A stretch of DNA of 64,000 bases from Gerris lacustris (GCA_951217055.1 OX578282.1:25362157-25426156), one strand, 5' to 3'; shown: positions 40,155 to 55,100, counted from the stretch's first letter. Made by a program: numbers and translations. Notes: generated by a model not told the origin, from the sequence alone.

Positions 40155-43100
40155 TACAAACCATGTAGGTTTTACTGTAATATTTTTTTTTAATGTTTTA
40201 TTATAAAAGTTAGATATAGGAGCGTCTATGGAGTTCTGGATGGACCTTTATAGGAATAACACAAATTGTCTCTCCACGTAAATCCAAACTGGTTTATTTA
40301 ACAAAGCAGCTTTCAGCCATCATAAGGCCATCATCAGTGCCGATAGAGGAAGAAAATAGTTACATGAAAAAATAAGACATTGATTTATTGAGAGGTGAGC
40401 CTATATCATGTCGGAGATCAACGTAAGACTCAGTAGTATTATGTCGATCTCCGACATGAGTATAAAAGTTAGGCATTTAAAATGTGTATAGTTTACCGTA
40501 ATTGGAAATGATTCGTGAACTTGCGTCCTGTAGACATCTTTAGTGAATCTTGGATTGAGATCGTCATTATCAGTCACTAAAACTGTTAAGGTGGTGGCTG
40601 AACTTCTTGATGGCCTTCCTCCATCCTTGAACAAAAAAAATAAATTTCACATTTAAATTGCATTCTTCATAGCATAATGTACTAGATTAACATTTATTTT
40701 TCGGTAATTTTAATAGTCAACCATAATGTTTGAAAAAAAATAAAAAATAATACTATCTAATAGACAAATTGAATGATCACAAATAAGGTTAAAGGATTTC
40801 AATAAAAAAAATCTCTCCGAGACAACTCAGACAAACTTTCTCATATACGAGTTCATAATTACTTAGCCCAATGTTTTCCATTTATTAGTTTTCGTAGGTA
40901 CATTTAATTATTATTGAACATTTTATCAAAATTTATCATAAAAATAACTTCTCCTCAGCGGAAAATCGAACTCGGCCAATCTCCGTCCAGTAGTTTAGGT
41001 TCCAGACGTTTTTTAAAACCCATATTTTGGACTAAGAGGACCTCAAAACGTGTAAATCCATCAAAATCTCAAAATCGAATTTTCGCGCCATCACAACACT
41101 TTCTCTTTATATGAGAAAGTAAAAAAGAAAAAAAATGTCTTAATGAAACTAACCTAAAGTGTTATTCTTCATTTTTTTCTTAGAGTGAAATGAAATCGTA
41201 AAATAAATGTCAACACAAAACTTAGAGGCGTTGCTTCAAAAAAGAGGATTATTATTTTTATATCTTATCTGAGCACTTAATCAAACTAATTTACTGAACC
41301 GATTTCAATGAAATTTATTGTAAATATCCACCATAAAGTAGACCTCATGTATAACACTGTATTAATGACATTATTTAGCATTTCAATTATCAAACTGAGT
41401 TAACCCTTGAGGCACCCTGAGTGGGCAAGACATATATATTGATATGTATAGCTACTATGTATATATAGTTCTAGAAGAGAAAATTAAAAAAAATACGTCA
41501 TGTTTTCAAACAAAAACACTATCGATATGTATTTATATCGAAACAATAATGCTTTTTAAATCCATCATTACAAAATCAGACTATAAACAGCTGAGACAAA
41601 CTAAACCAAGGGTTTTTCAGGGTGTCCCCTTAAAAACTGATTCAAGGGTAGTTTAAGTGAATAAAATTTAAATAATAAATAATAGTAATATAATTTTATT
41701 ATTAATAATTATATTATATTTTTAATTTTATAATAAATATTAAGGTAAATGATTATCATTACATTTACCCGCTTAGTACAAGAGGTCTCTGATAGGTAGC
41801 AGCACTATTGGTGGAGAAAAACTGTAGTTTTATTTATTGCCTCTAGGTGGCAGCTCGGTCTCTATATTTAGCTGGAGCCTTGTTACTTAAGCATAAAAGT
41901 CTGTCGTCCGTGTAGACGCGTGGAGCCTAAATTCCTGGGCTGATTTTGACGAAATATGGCATACATGTTCAGAAAAATCATACCCCTGAGGTGAAATCGA
42001 GAAATTAATTATCACATTTACCCGCTTAGTACAAGAGGTCTCTGATAGGGAGCAGCACTAATTGGTGGAGAAAAACTGTAGTTTTATTTGTTGCCTCTAG
42101 GTGGCAGCTCGGTCTCTATATTTAGCTTGAGCCTTTTTACTTTCTCATACAAGTCTGTCGTCTGGGCAGACGTGTGAAGCCTGGGAACTACTGGGCCGAT
42201 TTTGACGAAATATGGCACACATGTTCAGAAAAATCATACCCCCGAGGTGAAATCGCGAAATTAATTTTTCCTCCAAATTGCAACGTGAAAAAAATTATTT
42301 CTTGAAAACGGTTCCGAAGTTTTTGATTAAACTTTCTAAAATGTAGTCCATTTAAATACCAATCAAACGATATAAGCAGTTTTCCCGGGAAAAATCTAGT
42401 TCCTGAGAAAATAGCTTTAAACGAGGACGGAGAGAGGCCGGGTTCGATTCCTTGCCGAGGACAAGTTATTATTTTCATGATAAAATGTTTAGTAATAATT
42501 AAATGTACATACAAAACTCGAAAACTTATAAATGGAAAACTCTTGGCTGTGTAATTATGAACTCGTACATGAGAAAGTTTGTCTTGAGTTGTCTCAGACC
42601 GAGTTTTTACAAACCTTCTACTACTATTCTATTTACATTCACTAATCTATTCTTAGAGTCCGTAAACCTCTAAGAGAATTAATTATAAATTGACTGATCT
42701 GTGTAATAAACTAATTCTGCAATAAACGAGATGTAAATAAGAAATAAAATAATGAGGAACAAAGTAATTTAACTTCCTGCTTTTTAAAAACTTCCTTATA
42801 TTTTACGATATGTTGTATGTGCGGGTATTATTTTAAAACAATTCTTTTGAAAAATTGATACTATCATAACAGTAAAGGAAAGGTGCTTTTATGATCTTCG
42901 AAATTAGGATTTTTTATTCAATTACAGCAATAACATTTTCAGACAAAACAATATACAAATAACCATTTAGAAAGGGATTTTGCAAGTGTTATTTCCTTTT
43001 CCTCGTGCTGTCCCTTGCTCCAAAATTGTTAGGGACAAGTTTACATTTTTTTATTGATCTAATGTATTTCGTAAAAGAATGCAACAAAAATGAAAAGATG

Positions 43101-46100
43101 CAAACAAGCATTGAATATTGTAATATGTATATAATATACGATTAAACGAAACTGTAATCATTATATTACAGTGGGAGCCATCTTAACCGGACCATCTTGG
43201 GACCGAATCCATGCTACTCGTAAAATAATAAAATGGCTAGTTGAACCATTTTTTGTATCAAGCCAATAAAAACAGAGACATACTTCTAACTCTAACATAT
43301 TATAGTTGCACAACACAGTATAATTTCAACTGGTAAAACTACTACAACAAACATATGTTGACTGATATCTTCCCTAAACAGACCTTCTACCTTTTATATA
43401 CCAAGGGAGAAAGTTAATTTTGAGCTCACATTAGCTCCCTAACCCAGTTTTTCGACTTTCCCACGTTCAAAAGTTATTTCCAATTGTGACTACTATAGTT
43501 AGTGTTACTTCTAAACGTGAATAATATAATAGTCCAGGAGATAGCGTGCAAAAACGTGTCTGACTAACATCAAGCTAGAATTTTATGTATAAGTCAATCT
43601 TTGGGTACCTTTTAAGAATATGTGGTCGGCTAAGTTCGTCTGCGGGACATAGCTTGGCAATAGGCAATTAAAAAAATCATACCGGTGAAGAGCAGCCATG
43701 TCCCGCCTTTTTTAGTGGACAATGTGATTATCATGATCCTAAATACGAAATTAGTTAGTAGACCAAAAATCATGTTGATGGTAGTTTGTCACTTATTAGG
43801 TTAGTTAGTCAAATATTACTCCTAATCAAAGTGGTCCTCCATCAAGTGACAAACTACCATCAGCTTGATTTTTGGTTTACCAACTAATTTTGTACATCAT
43901 GAAAATCACATTGTCCCCCAAAAAGGGCGGGATAAGGCCGCTCTCCACAAATTTTTTTTATTTTTCAAATGCCTATTGCCAAGCTACGTCCCGCAGAAGA
44001 ACTTAGCAGACCACATATTCTTAAAATAAAAGGCACCAAAATAAAATACTTATGCACAAAATTCTAGCATAATGTTAGTCTGACACTCTTTTGCTCGCTA
44101 TCTCCTGGACTATAACGTTAGCTTTGTTTGTATAATATTATTTTGACAATTAAAAAAGTGTAAAACACAGTCGTATTACATTATCAAACTCTGATTGTGT
44201 TGAACAGTTTGTGTTTTGTACAATTTAATATGATATTTTATCTTTAAAGTCTATTACAGAATGTGTCATATCCAACGCTCTAATGGAAATTTACCGCTTT
44301 TTTCTTAATCCCCAATTTTCCCCAGCTTTATTTATCTTTCTTCCTTTGCCCTCTTCATAAATCCAAACAAAAACATTTTATTGAAGATTTAGAGTCAAAT
44401 AATAAGCTAAAATAATTGCTATCGTTAAAAAAAACAACTAGATAGATTCCATTGAATTCTATTTAGACAGTGACAGATAGCTTCTGAATCAAGCTGGCTG
44501 AAATCGGTATTAGCTCCTTCCTAAGATAGATTTCTTGTTGTACTTTGAGTGACACGGACTATCAATTTAGTTTGAATCTAAATAGACTTTTATTATTAGC
44601 TTTTGTTTTCTTCGTAGAAAGTAAAGGGGGTTTAGAAAAAAAAAAACAAAAAACCAAAAGCAATGTAAATAAAGTCAATTTTCCTTTCATTCTTCATTAC
44701 TATTTCTTCTGTCAATCCTGATTTGGTATAATATTAATCTTTGCTCTCTCTTATTCCATCATAATCTGCTCGAGTTAGGGCTGCTTAATATTTTCTCCAA
44801 CGTCTGATTGGTTCACTTTCAATCTACCTGTAGCTGTGCGAGTGTAATTGTCCATCGGTGCAGGTATCATTATGGGATATCGACTTGCTTCACCCAGCTC
44901 TGTTTCTATCTATTTCTAGGTCAGGCGTTGATGAGATGACGTGGAAACCCTGGGCAGATTATTGTTGACAGTGCTAAATGACATCCCAACGGTTTCTTGT
45001 CTTGATTCTTGAGTAAAACTGGAAATCCAGATTCAATCCTGAGATTCAACTCTCCAAGTAATATTACATCCCTTCTCTTTTTACTCTCTTTTCCTTAATC
45101 TTCTCCATCCTGTATTATCGTCGATTATTTTCGGTTTTTATTTTTATATATACTGATGTAAACAGTCTCTTGTTACTCTCTGTCGGCTAGTTCTACTGTA
45201 AACTCTTGATGAAGTTAAATTTTAATGATTTTTTAGTACTTTTAATTATTATTATTTTAGTATTAACTATTATTATTTTAGTATTAACTATTATTATTTT
45301 AGTATTATTAATTATTATTACTTCCGAGTTTACCGAAGGTAACAGGAGCTATATGATCGTTCTTAAAAACGAAAATATTTTATGTCTTCGATTTCAAACA
45401 TTCCAAGACAGAAATCCGTTTCAAACATCAAGGAACATTTTTGGTTCCGTGTCTGTCTGTCTGTAAATCTCTTAATTTTTGCGAACCGACATATCTTAAA
45501 CACTACACGTCCGATTTTAATGAAATTTGTATGGTAGGTCATAATTTCCAAATTGTTGCTCTGGTCCTATATAAGTTTCAACCTTCTGGGCTCATTTGTT
45601 TCTCTCCCACATGCGCACAAACATTCATTTATTTACAACATATTAGCTTCAAAAGTACTTATCTGATTCGTATGAAACTTTTATAGTTTATCGAAAGTAA
45701 CCCGCAGATAGCCCTAGATTAATTTCAATCTCTGGCGCTCTTTAAATTTTATTGATACTTTAATTTATGTAAAAAATCAAAACAATTTTGACAGATTAAA
45801 AAACGGGGGAAACAATTAAATAAATTAGGCAATTTGGTGTATATGACCTAGTTGTCTGACACCCTAATAAACCAATAAATAAATAAATTAGGCAATAATG
45901 GCTTGTAAAAGCATAAAATCAATGAATTACGTGATAGGATGCAAGGAAGCTATGTGCCAGACGAAGTGGAAGTCTATTTAAATAAGTTATCTTTATTTTA
46001 TTACATACCATTACAATTATAATATTATAGCATATGCGGTCTAATAAGAAGGATAGTTGATGATATATTATAAGATCTTTACGCCAGTGACTTTTAATGA

Positions 46101-49100
46101 GCAATAAATTAAAAAATTATCTACTTATTTAATCGGATTTAAACTCTTTTAAAATTCTTGGTTATTTTTCCTTGATTTTTTTACCCCTAAACCGAGCTTT
46201 CGTTTCCAGTTTGCGGAGAAAGTAAACTTATTGAGTCCTTGCTTAATATATTTACGGATTAGTCTAATGAGTTGTAAAAAAAGTCGTGGAACTTGATACA
46301 GGTAGAACTTGCGATTAAAAAAACTTGGATCTCGGTCATCCCGGAATTAGATATAAAAATAATTTATTTATACTGCCAATCTTTTTAAAGCACTTTTTTC
46401 TCGTCTTTCTATTTTCTTAAAGAACCTGTTATTAATATGGAAACAACTTTTATAATGTTAAAAGCCACAACTTTGAGGTATGTTTAACAGGTTGCCAATT
46501 TATTTAATGATCAATCTAATCGCATTTTAATCTTAAATTTACCTTTTTTTTAATTATTATTATTTGTTGCATACATTTTCACTTTTCACATCCCGCCAGG
46601 ATTTGCTTTGTAAATTTATTACGTTGTAACTAAATTTAATTTTATTGCTTGTTTTAGTTTTAAGCGTTGGGTTTTTTTGTTGTTTTTTTTTTTAAATCTT
46701 CAATATTATTTTCAAATGGAGTTTACTTTTGCTGTCGTCAAATGTTTGTAAAACTTTAAATCAGGAACTTTTAATTCCTGTTTTATTAATAAAAATAATG
46801 CATTACTTTATTAAATATGATTTTTAATTTCTTTTTTTCTTAACTGTAATATTAGAGACTTCCTCATTCAAATAGCTCTTAGACCACATAAATATGGTTC
46901 ATATTTTTGGTTATATGGTTCATATTTATCTATTTATGAGAGTTGCCTGCGTGGACGCATCTAGGAGTAGCAAAGGAACAATAACATGGTGTTGATCGCA
47001 AATACCCTTTACAACATTTAAAAAAAAAACTATATCATTTTTAGAGTTTCGAGGTCATCCTAGAAACCCTTATGCTTTTGGTAGTTCGTCTGTCACATCT
47101 TGAATCATACCTCCCGACCTATTGCAGCTTGAGATTTGAAATTTGGTATACAAGTTAAATTTTTTTGCCCTAAACAGGGGAAAATGTTGCGAACTTCCAA
47201 CTCAAAATTTCTTCAATCAGCTAGCGATTGTGAACTGATCGCAACATTATTTTTTTGTAATTTTTGAGTGGGGAATTATTTTAAAGAAATTGAAATGTAG
47301 ATCCAAAATGGCGGCTAATTTACCCTCAAAAATGTTGATTGATTTATCGGATCAATTTTTTATTATTAGTGTTATGATAAAAATTAGTATTAATTTTATG
47401 ATTAGTAATCATATTCTTTTATATGCAAAAGTAATCATAACCACGATAGTATTTTAAGCCAAGTAAAAGTAATAAACAGTTATTTCCTTAGTAATAAACA
47501 GTTAGACCAAATAGATATTATCTATTTGGTCGATGTGGTCAACTTTTTTAAGACCACATCCTTTCTTGAGTTCCAGTTTTTCAGTAACTCATTGGTTGGG
47601 TAGACTTATCGCTTGATTGAGCTTGCTTAAGTAAGCACCTCCAGTTTAAGCAAGTATAGTCAATGCACGGTATTTAAGTGCATAGGTAAACTTAAGTGTT
47701 GACCAATGCAAAAATAAGCAAAGTGCAATCAACAAAAGATATTTTTCTTAAGACAGATTTTGCTTTTTGCTTATGGTATTGTTTTCTTTAAGATAAATAA
47801 AAGTGGTCTCTTTAACCACGAGGTCAACTTTCACGGATTTCTTTAACGAATTAGTTAATGTATTGTTTACTTTTAAAAATAAATCACATAGACTAAATTT
47901 AAAGTGATTTGGTCGTGTTGCTGGAATCGTCTATCTTGGTGTATTGTATTTTATAACGTTAAGTTTACAACGGTTGTACTACATCGAGGGTAGGTCAGGA
48001 CGCCGAGTTCTCTCATTCCAGGTAAACTGGTCTGGGCTTTACTCCACTATTTATTTCATTCCACAAACCAGGAGGGGAAAAAATATAAAGACCTCCATAC
48101 ATCAAGTGAAGTTGGCAAGAAAGAAGAATATCTTACCTAGTGGTGACTTTGGGTCAGCATCTGACTTAGTTTTGAGATCGGTTCACCTAGTTGTTTCATT
48201 TAACTTAAGCATCTTGTTATAACGGCACTTTATCTATGCCATAGGGCGTATTCACGTACTAGTTTTTTTTCTTCTTACTACTCATAATTATATTAGCACA
48301 TTCATCTATTTTATACAGAAAATAACAAGTGTATAAGTTTAATAAAGCTTAAATGAAAATATCTAGGATGAATGAAACATTTCTAATTAAATGAATTTTT
48401 TGTTAGTTATTTTTACAAACGATCTCAAGAGGTTTAGTTCTATAACCCATCGTTTATTTAATCTTGGAAATTCTATTTGTAAAAGTATAAACTAATAACA
48501 ATTTTTATAAATTAAGTTTTCTTGGAAAACAATGAAATGAAACAGAGCGTAGACGAAGCGGAATATTTTTATATCATCATTACAAATATCTCGTACAATC
48601 TGTTAATTAAGGCTGCACGAGATTATTAGTATTGTAAGAGATTATTTGTCTACAAGGAATATTCACTGTTCCCAAATCATTGAGACATTCGTCGTAAGAA
48701 TTATTAAAATAGTAATATTAGAGAATAAGCTACATACTTAATGTTTTTGCTTCCGAGCTTACCGAATGTAACGGAAGCTATGTGATCGTTCTGAAGAACG
48801 AAAAATTTTTAGGTCTCCGATTTCAAAAATTTCAAGACAGAAATCCGTTTTAGACATCAGGGATCATTTTTGGTTCCGTGTCTGTCTGTCGGTCTGTCGT
48901 TCAATTTTTGCGAACCAATGTATCTTAAAAACTACACGTCCAATTTTAATGAAATTTGGGTGGTAGGTCATGAGCAGCCCATTGTTGGTCCCATATAAGT
49001 TTCAATTTTCTACGCTCATTTGTTTCTCTTCCACGTGCGCATAAACATACATTAATTTACACCTACAGCTTCAAAAGTACTTATCTGATTTGTATGAAAC

Positions 49101-52100
49101 TTTTATAGTTTATCGAAAGTTGCCTGCAGATAGCACCAGATTACTTTTGAACCGTCTGCGCTCTTTAACTTTTGCTTAATTGATACTTTAATTCAAGTAA
49201 AAAATCAAAACAATTTTGACAGACTAAAAAAAACAGGGGAAACCATTTTAAGCCTACCTCACACGGTCAATATATTGACTCAATATTTGATTTCTGTCAA
49301 TATATTGACCGTGTGAGGGGTTTATTGAAGAAATATTTGTCGTTGTCAATATATTGACGGACCTTCAATAAAAATAAAAATAATTTGATTTTTATTGAAG
49401 CTCCGTCAATATTTGGTCGTATTGTAGCGTTGTCAGGGGAAACTCGTGAAAACTTTTTCCAAAACAAACCTTTAAGCGGACCTCACACGGCCAATATAAT
49501 TTCCTTCAATATATTGAGTCAATATATTGAAGGAAATTATATTGATCGTGTGAGGTCCGCTTAAAGGTGTGTTTTGGAAAAAGTTTTCACGAGTTGCCAC
49601 TGACAACGCTACAATACGACCAAATATTGACGGAGCTTCAATAAAAGTCAAATAAGTTTGATTTTTATTGAAGGTCCGTCAATATATTGACAACGACAAA
49701 TATTTCTTCAATAAACCCCTCACACGGTCAATATATTGACAGAAATCAAATATTGAGTCAATATATTGACCGTGTGAGGTCCGCTTTAAGCGGACCTCAC
49801 ACGGTCAATATAATTTCCTTCAATATATTGAGCCAATATATTGAAGGAAATTATATTGACCGTGTGAGGTCCGCTTTAAACAAATAAGACAATAATGGCT
49901 TGTAAAAGCATAAAATCAAAAAGTACGTGATAGCATGCATGCGAGGAGGAAGCTATGTGCCACACCAATGGGCATTCCATTATCGCATTTATTTTACTCC
50001 AAAACTATCTTATTTGGGTTATTTGGGTCATATATACTATTATGTAGAGACGTAGTATTGTACATATATTAATTGTACGACATTTCAATATGCACTTTTA
50101 TTGAGTAAATTTCTAAGCCTACAATATCATTTTCAAAGTATTTTTAAATGTTGCATATGGTCTTTCGAGTGTCATGGTTATTTATAATTTTGTTCGTGAT
50201 CTCGCCGATAAAAAACTTACCATAATCAACCACTAAGGATTTTTATGAAACTAATGTATTTTTTTATTATATATATGTAGTTATGGAAACCGTTTTATTT
50301 TTTTAAACATTTTAATTTCGAATCTAACGGTATGAGCCGTTTTTCCGGGAAAAATCTAGTTCCTGAGTAAATAGCTTTAAACGTGGAGAGGCTTGGTTCG
50401 ATTCCCCGCGAAGGAGAAGTTATTTTTATGATAAATTTTGATGAAATGTTCAATAATAATTAAATGTACCAACGAAAGCTATATAAATGGGGACATTGGG
50501 CTAAGTTATTATGAACTCGTATATGAGAAAGTTTGTCAAAGTTGATTCGAACCGATTTTTATATATAATTTACTGATTAAACGATGCTTTGATAACTTAA
50601 CCAATAAAAGTGTTAGCAATAAATTTGTAAGATATATAGAAAGGAAAGGATCTAATATTAGATGTTAAATTATTTTTTGCTTTTTCTTACCCCACCTTTA
50701 TCATGTAATTTAGCCTTATTTTGATCGAGGGCGAGTTTTCCATAAGAAAATGTTATTTCATAGTAAGGGACGCGGAGTTTAATTGCTAGCCGTGAGCTGT
50801 ATTAGTCACAGATAATACGGTTTGGTACAGTTACCTCTGCTCTAGTGAATCTTCTTAGGGAAAGTCTAACTCTAGTCGTTCCTTGTCAAACCTCTTACCT
50901 TTATTATCACAGTCTCTTCACGATAGAAATCCTTTGCGATCGATTTGCCGCAGATTACGTGAAAGAAACACGTCTACATTCGTTTTCAAATATATAGGAC
51001 ATGATCATATATTTTTTTTTTTTTTTTATAAATAGGTAGATATATTTTACCTATAAACAAATAATTTTCGCTACACCGAACCATTCATTGTAAATTAAAT
51101 ATATCGAAAAAATCAGTTTCTGATAAGTAAATAAATAAGTACTTATAAACATTTTTAAATAAATGCTTTAAAATGTAACAATTTTTTAAGCGAGTAAAGC
51201 GTTCGCGGTAAATATTTTTTTACTCATAGATGAGATTTTGTGGAACTTATTTATACTTATAAAATTCACATACTAGGGGGGTGGCTCAGCATCTCCACAA
51301 GAGAGGGGGGGGGGGGGGGGGGTAGCTACTCTTTATTACATGTTAATAATAAGGAGTTTCTGATAAGGAAATAAATAAGTACTTATAAACATTTTTAAAT
51401 AAATGCTTTAAAATGTAACAATTTTTTAAGCGAGTAAAGCGTTCACGGTAAATATATTTTTACTCATAGATCAGATTTTGTGGAACTTATTTATACTTAT
51501 AAAATTCACATACTAGGGGGGTGGCTCAGCAACTCCACAAGGGGGGGGGGGGTAGCTACTCTTTATTACATGTTAATGATATTTAAAAATATTATTTTAA
51601 TAATATTATATTTGATATCACCTTCTTACCATATAATATTCCGCGCTAAAGACTAACTATATTCACGATGATGATTCACGGTGAGTGATTTATTTTCACC
51701 TTATACGTCCTGTAATGAAGTATTTATTTAATTTTTAAATAAAATCGGAGGACATTCATAAGAAGCTTTTTAACTTGTTCCGAGTCTTGTGCGGTGTTCG
51801 TGAAAGGTCGATTGAATTGACTGAGTCGACCACTACTTCAAGAACTAATCTGGTGTGTGTAGCTTTCTTTTACTGTAATATCGTGTTTTTTTTAAATAAA
51901 ATTGAATATATATATATATATATAGCTACTATGTATGTATATATATATATTGTTCAATATCTAGAATCGATAACATTTGTTTACTATTCGTATGAGGTAG
52001 GTCAAAAGGATAGAACCGACCTCGCAGTCGCGTTCTCGTCGTCGGACTCTCCTCACGGTGACAACTCACTCTTTCTCTCTCGTATAATTCCGATTAAAAT

Positions 52101-55100
52101 TGAGAATCAAGTGTAGCTTTTATTATTGTGTTCGGTACGGTGGATAGTTAATTCGACTATTAACTAATTATTCAAGAAAGAATCAGAAGACTTCAGGGAG
52201 GCCTCCCTACATCTCGGCAGAAGACGGCTCGGCATTCGGTGAGTGTTCTCTCTCTTTTATATTCTCAAAAATCCAAAGGTACTCTTAATTCTTTTATACT
52301 TGTAATTATCGTACAAGTAGCTGTGGTCCTTGGGGCCGAATTTCTCGATTGTGGTGCTCGAAAAAGTGGATTTTACAGTCAAAATCTCGTAAAAATACTC
52401 GGTATAGTTCTCGTAAGTTCGCGGTGGTGTTTATGGACTCATTTCTCGAAAAGTATTTACTCGTTGATCCCCGTACCGTAGTTAAATATTCTCTAATAGT
52501 TTGTGAACATTATAATATAATTTGTTTAAAATTAATTTAATTATTTTCTCGAAATCTAAACCAGAAGAATACCGGCAATATCGGCATAATAGCCATTGGT
52601 TTATAATAAACATTTCTCGGTTTTTATCGGATAGATTTTACTCATACGTTTATAACGTATTTATTATATATCTATCTTTGATTCTCGAATATAAAATCCT
52701 AAAATTTTACGTGGATTTATGTGTAAATTTAATAAACTCTCGCTTGGACAATTAAGTATCGTTATGGGGTACTATCGAAGTAGAGGTATCGATTATTGAA
52801 TTCGATTAATTAACTTTTATGATTTATTGTGCTATTTTGTGATTTATGGTGAATTCTATAAGCTCACCTAAATTTCTCTTACATTTTCGTTATCCTTTAT
52901 TACTTATTTAAATTGAGATTCAGTAGAATTGCCGTCTATTTAATTAAATTTGTTGATACGATAGGTATATCGATCCTATGTATCGATTGTTGCTATAGGT
53001 TAAATCTCGAAATCTATACATAGCCTAGATTGCTTAGAGATGAATTAGGTTACGCAGCTGAATTGCCCTCTGAACCCTCTTGGTATTGTCTCAGCCCTCT
53101 TATCTCTTTACTCCTTTATATAAATCGATCTCTTCTTAATGATTTATCTCTTATAAATATAAACAAATATTAATTATAATTATTCTCTTTTTTATTCTCA
53201 AATAATCACTTATTTTCAAACTGTTGTATCTCTATAACGGAACCTCACACAATTTTGAGAGTTGGCTCATTTTACTCGTCTCTTGACACGCTTTTATTAG
53301 AGTGGTCACAACACATATTTATTTTAAAAAATTATTTTTCCCTCTTTATTCCGGTATATCTCATTCAAATTTTAATAGTCTTGAGTGTGGCACACTCATA
53401 TCAAATGGCAACCGAGGATAAACAAAAATTAGCCCTTTTACGCTCTAAGCAGGACACCTTATTTCGTCGAGCGCAACATGCATATGACTTAATAAAAAAT
53501 TTAAATGATCCAAAAACATTAGAAAACTTCCTAATACGTGCTCGAACTATAGATGATAACCGAGCAGAGTATACGCAAGTTGTTGAAAAGGTAAATAACT
53601 TAGCTATTGTTGTTGAGCCTACTAAAACCCCTAGTTATGAATGTCTCGGCTCTTTTGATGATATGTATGGTGCAATAATATTAGCTAGGGAAAAGTATGA
53701 GTCGTCCTTAGTACAACCCCTTAATGAGCAAACTCCAGCCGTAGTAAGTACTCACTCCTCTGTAAGCCATCTTCCTCGTATTCAACTTAAACATTTTTCG
53801 GGTGACCTGACTGAGTGGTTACCGTTCCACAGTTTGTTTGTGAGCCTAGTACACGATAATAAAACTCTGTCTAAAATTCAAAAGTTTCAATATCTACAGA
53901 GTTGTTTATCAGGAGATGCTGCCTCGCTGATAAAACATCTTCCCGTTATAGATACTAATTATGATGTAGCTCTCTCTATACTTCGAGAAAGATTTCACTC
54001 TCATAGACATTTAGCCGCTATACATGTTGAGAAAATTCTTAACTTAAAACCTCAAATGTCGGATAGCTATGCATCTCTTCGATCAATTTATGAAACTCTT
54101 AATGAAAACAACTCAGCTCTCGAGGCGCTCCAAATTCCTAACATGGCAGATTTTCTTCTGTTTCATTTAGCCTTCAGAAATTTACACTCTAACACTCGAC
54201 AATTGTTTGAAGCTCATTACCTTCAAAAGCAAATCGCTCTTCAAGCTGCTAACTTAGTTCCTGATACAAATGAACCTACTGTAACACCTATTCCAACTTT
54301 TAAGGAGTTAATGGAATTTCTCTCGGGACACTGTAAGGTGCTTGAATCTTCCACACTCATCTCTACTAAAACCGTGAAACCTTCTCCCGTTTATGTCCCA
54401 CCTCGTCGTCAGCCTCAGAAGGAATATAACTTAACTCGTAATGTGAAAGGCTACACTGCCACCTCTCATAAACAGCGTTCATTCACTCCACGACCAAACT
54501 ATACCTCAAATAAAGTACCATGTGGTGTCTGTAAGCAAAGTTCTCACTCAATATACTCCTGTTCAGACCTCATTGCTCGCTCTCCAACACAGCGTCTTCA
54601 GTTGATCAGGTCATTAGGCCGGTGTGAGCAGTGTCTAGGTTATCACAGAACCACAGACTGTAAATCTCGTTCGTCATGTGTAAAGTGTGGTTCATCTTTA
54701 CATCATTCTATTCTACATCCTGAGCATACTCAACCAAATCCTAAATCTCATCACTCGGCTGAACATGTTGAACCTGTTCAGATAAACAATGCTTCTCTTC
54801 ACGCTGATTACTCGCGATGCTCGGTCATACTCGGAACTGCAGTTGTTCACATACAAGATGCGACAGGTGCTTTTATAAATGCTAGGATGCTTTTAGACTC
54901 TGGAGCTCAGTCATCTTTTTTAACTCGTAGTTTTTTCTCTCGACTTGGATTGAGGTATAAGAAGTCTGACATAACAGTCACAGGACTTGGTCAGTCCTCC
55001 GTAACTCATGCTCGGGGCGTTACGTCTATTGTGTTAAAACCTCGAAATAGTGATGAACCTCGTCTCTCTACAGAAGCAGTCATCATGGACCAACTTACCG

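Noticed and set aside
40310..40345. Hammerhead ribozyme (minus strand ctgatgatggcc ... gaaagc)
   Set aside because: Core-like strings are present, but stems I and III and the cleavage site do not fit; the 27222 copy lacks the stem II partner.
47944..48222. 92-codon ORF, plus strand
   Set aside because: No family, no repeats or splice context; looks like chance in a less AT-rich stretch.
52316..52345. tRNA primer binding site right after the 5' LTR
   Set aside because: A TGG at 52324 followed by tccttggggcc is possible, but I could not match it to a specific tRNA 3' end, so it was not annotated.
53255..53404. Signal peptide / membrane segment before BEL gag
   Set aside because: The 50 hydrophobic residues before MATEDKQKL are probably untranslated leader that happens to be open.
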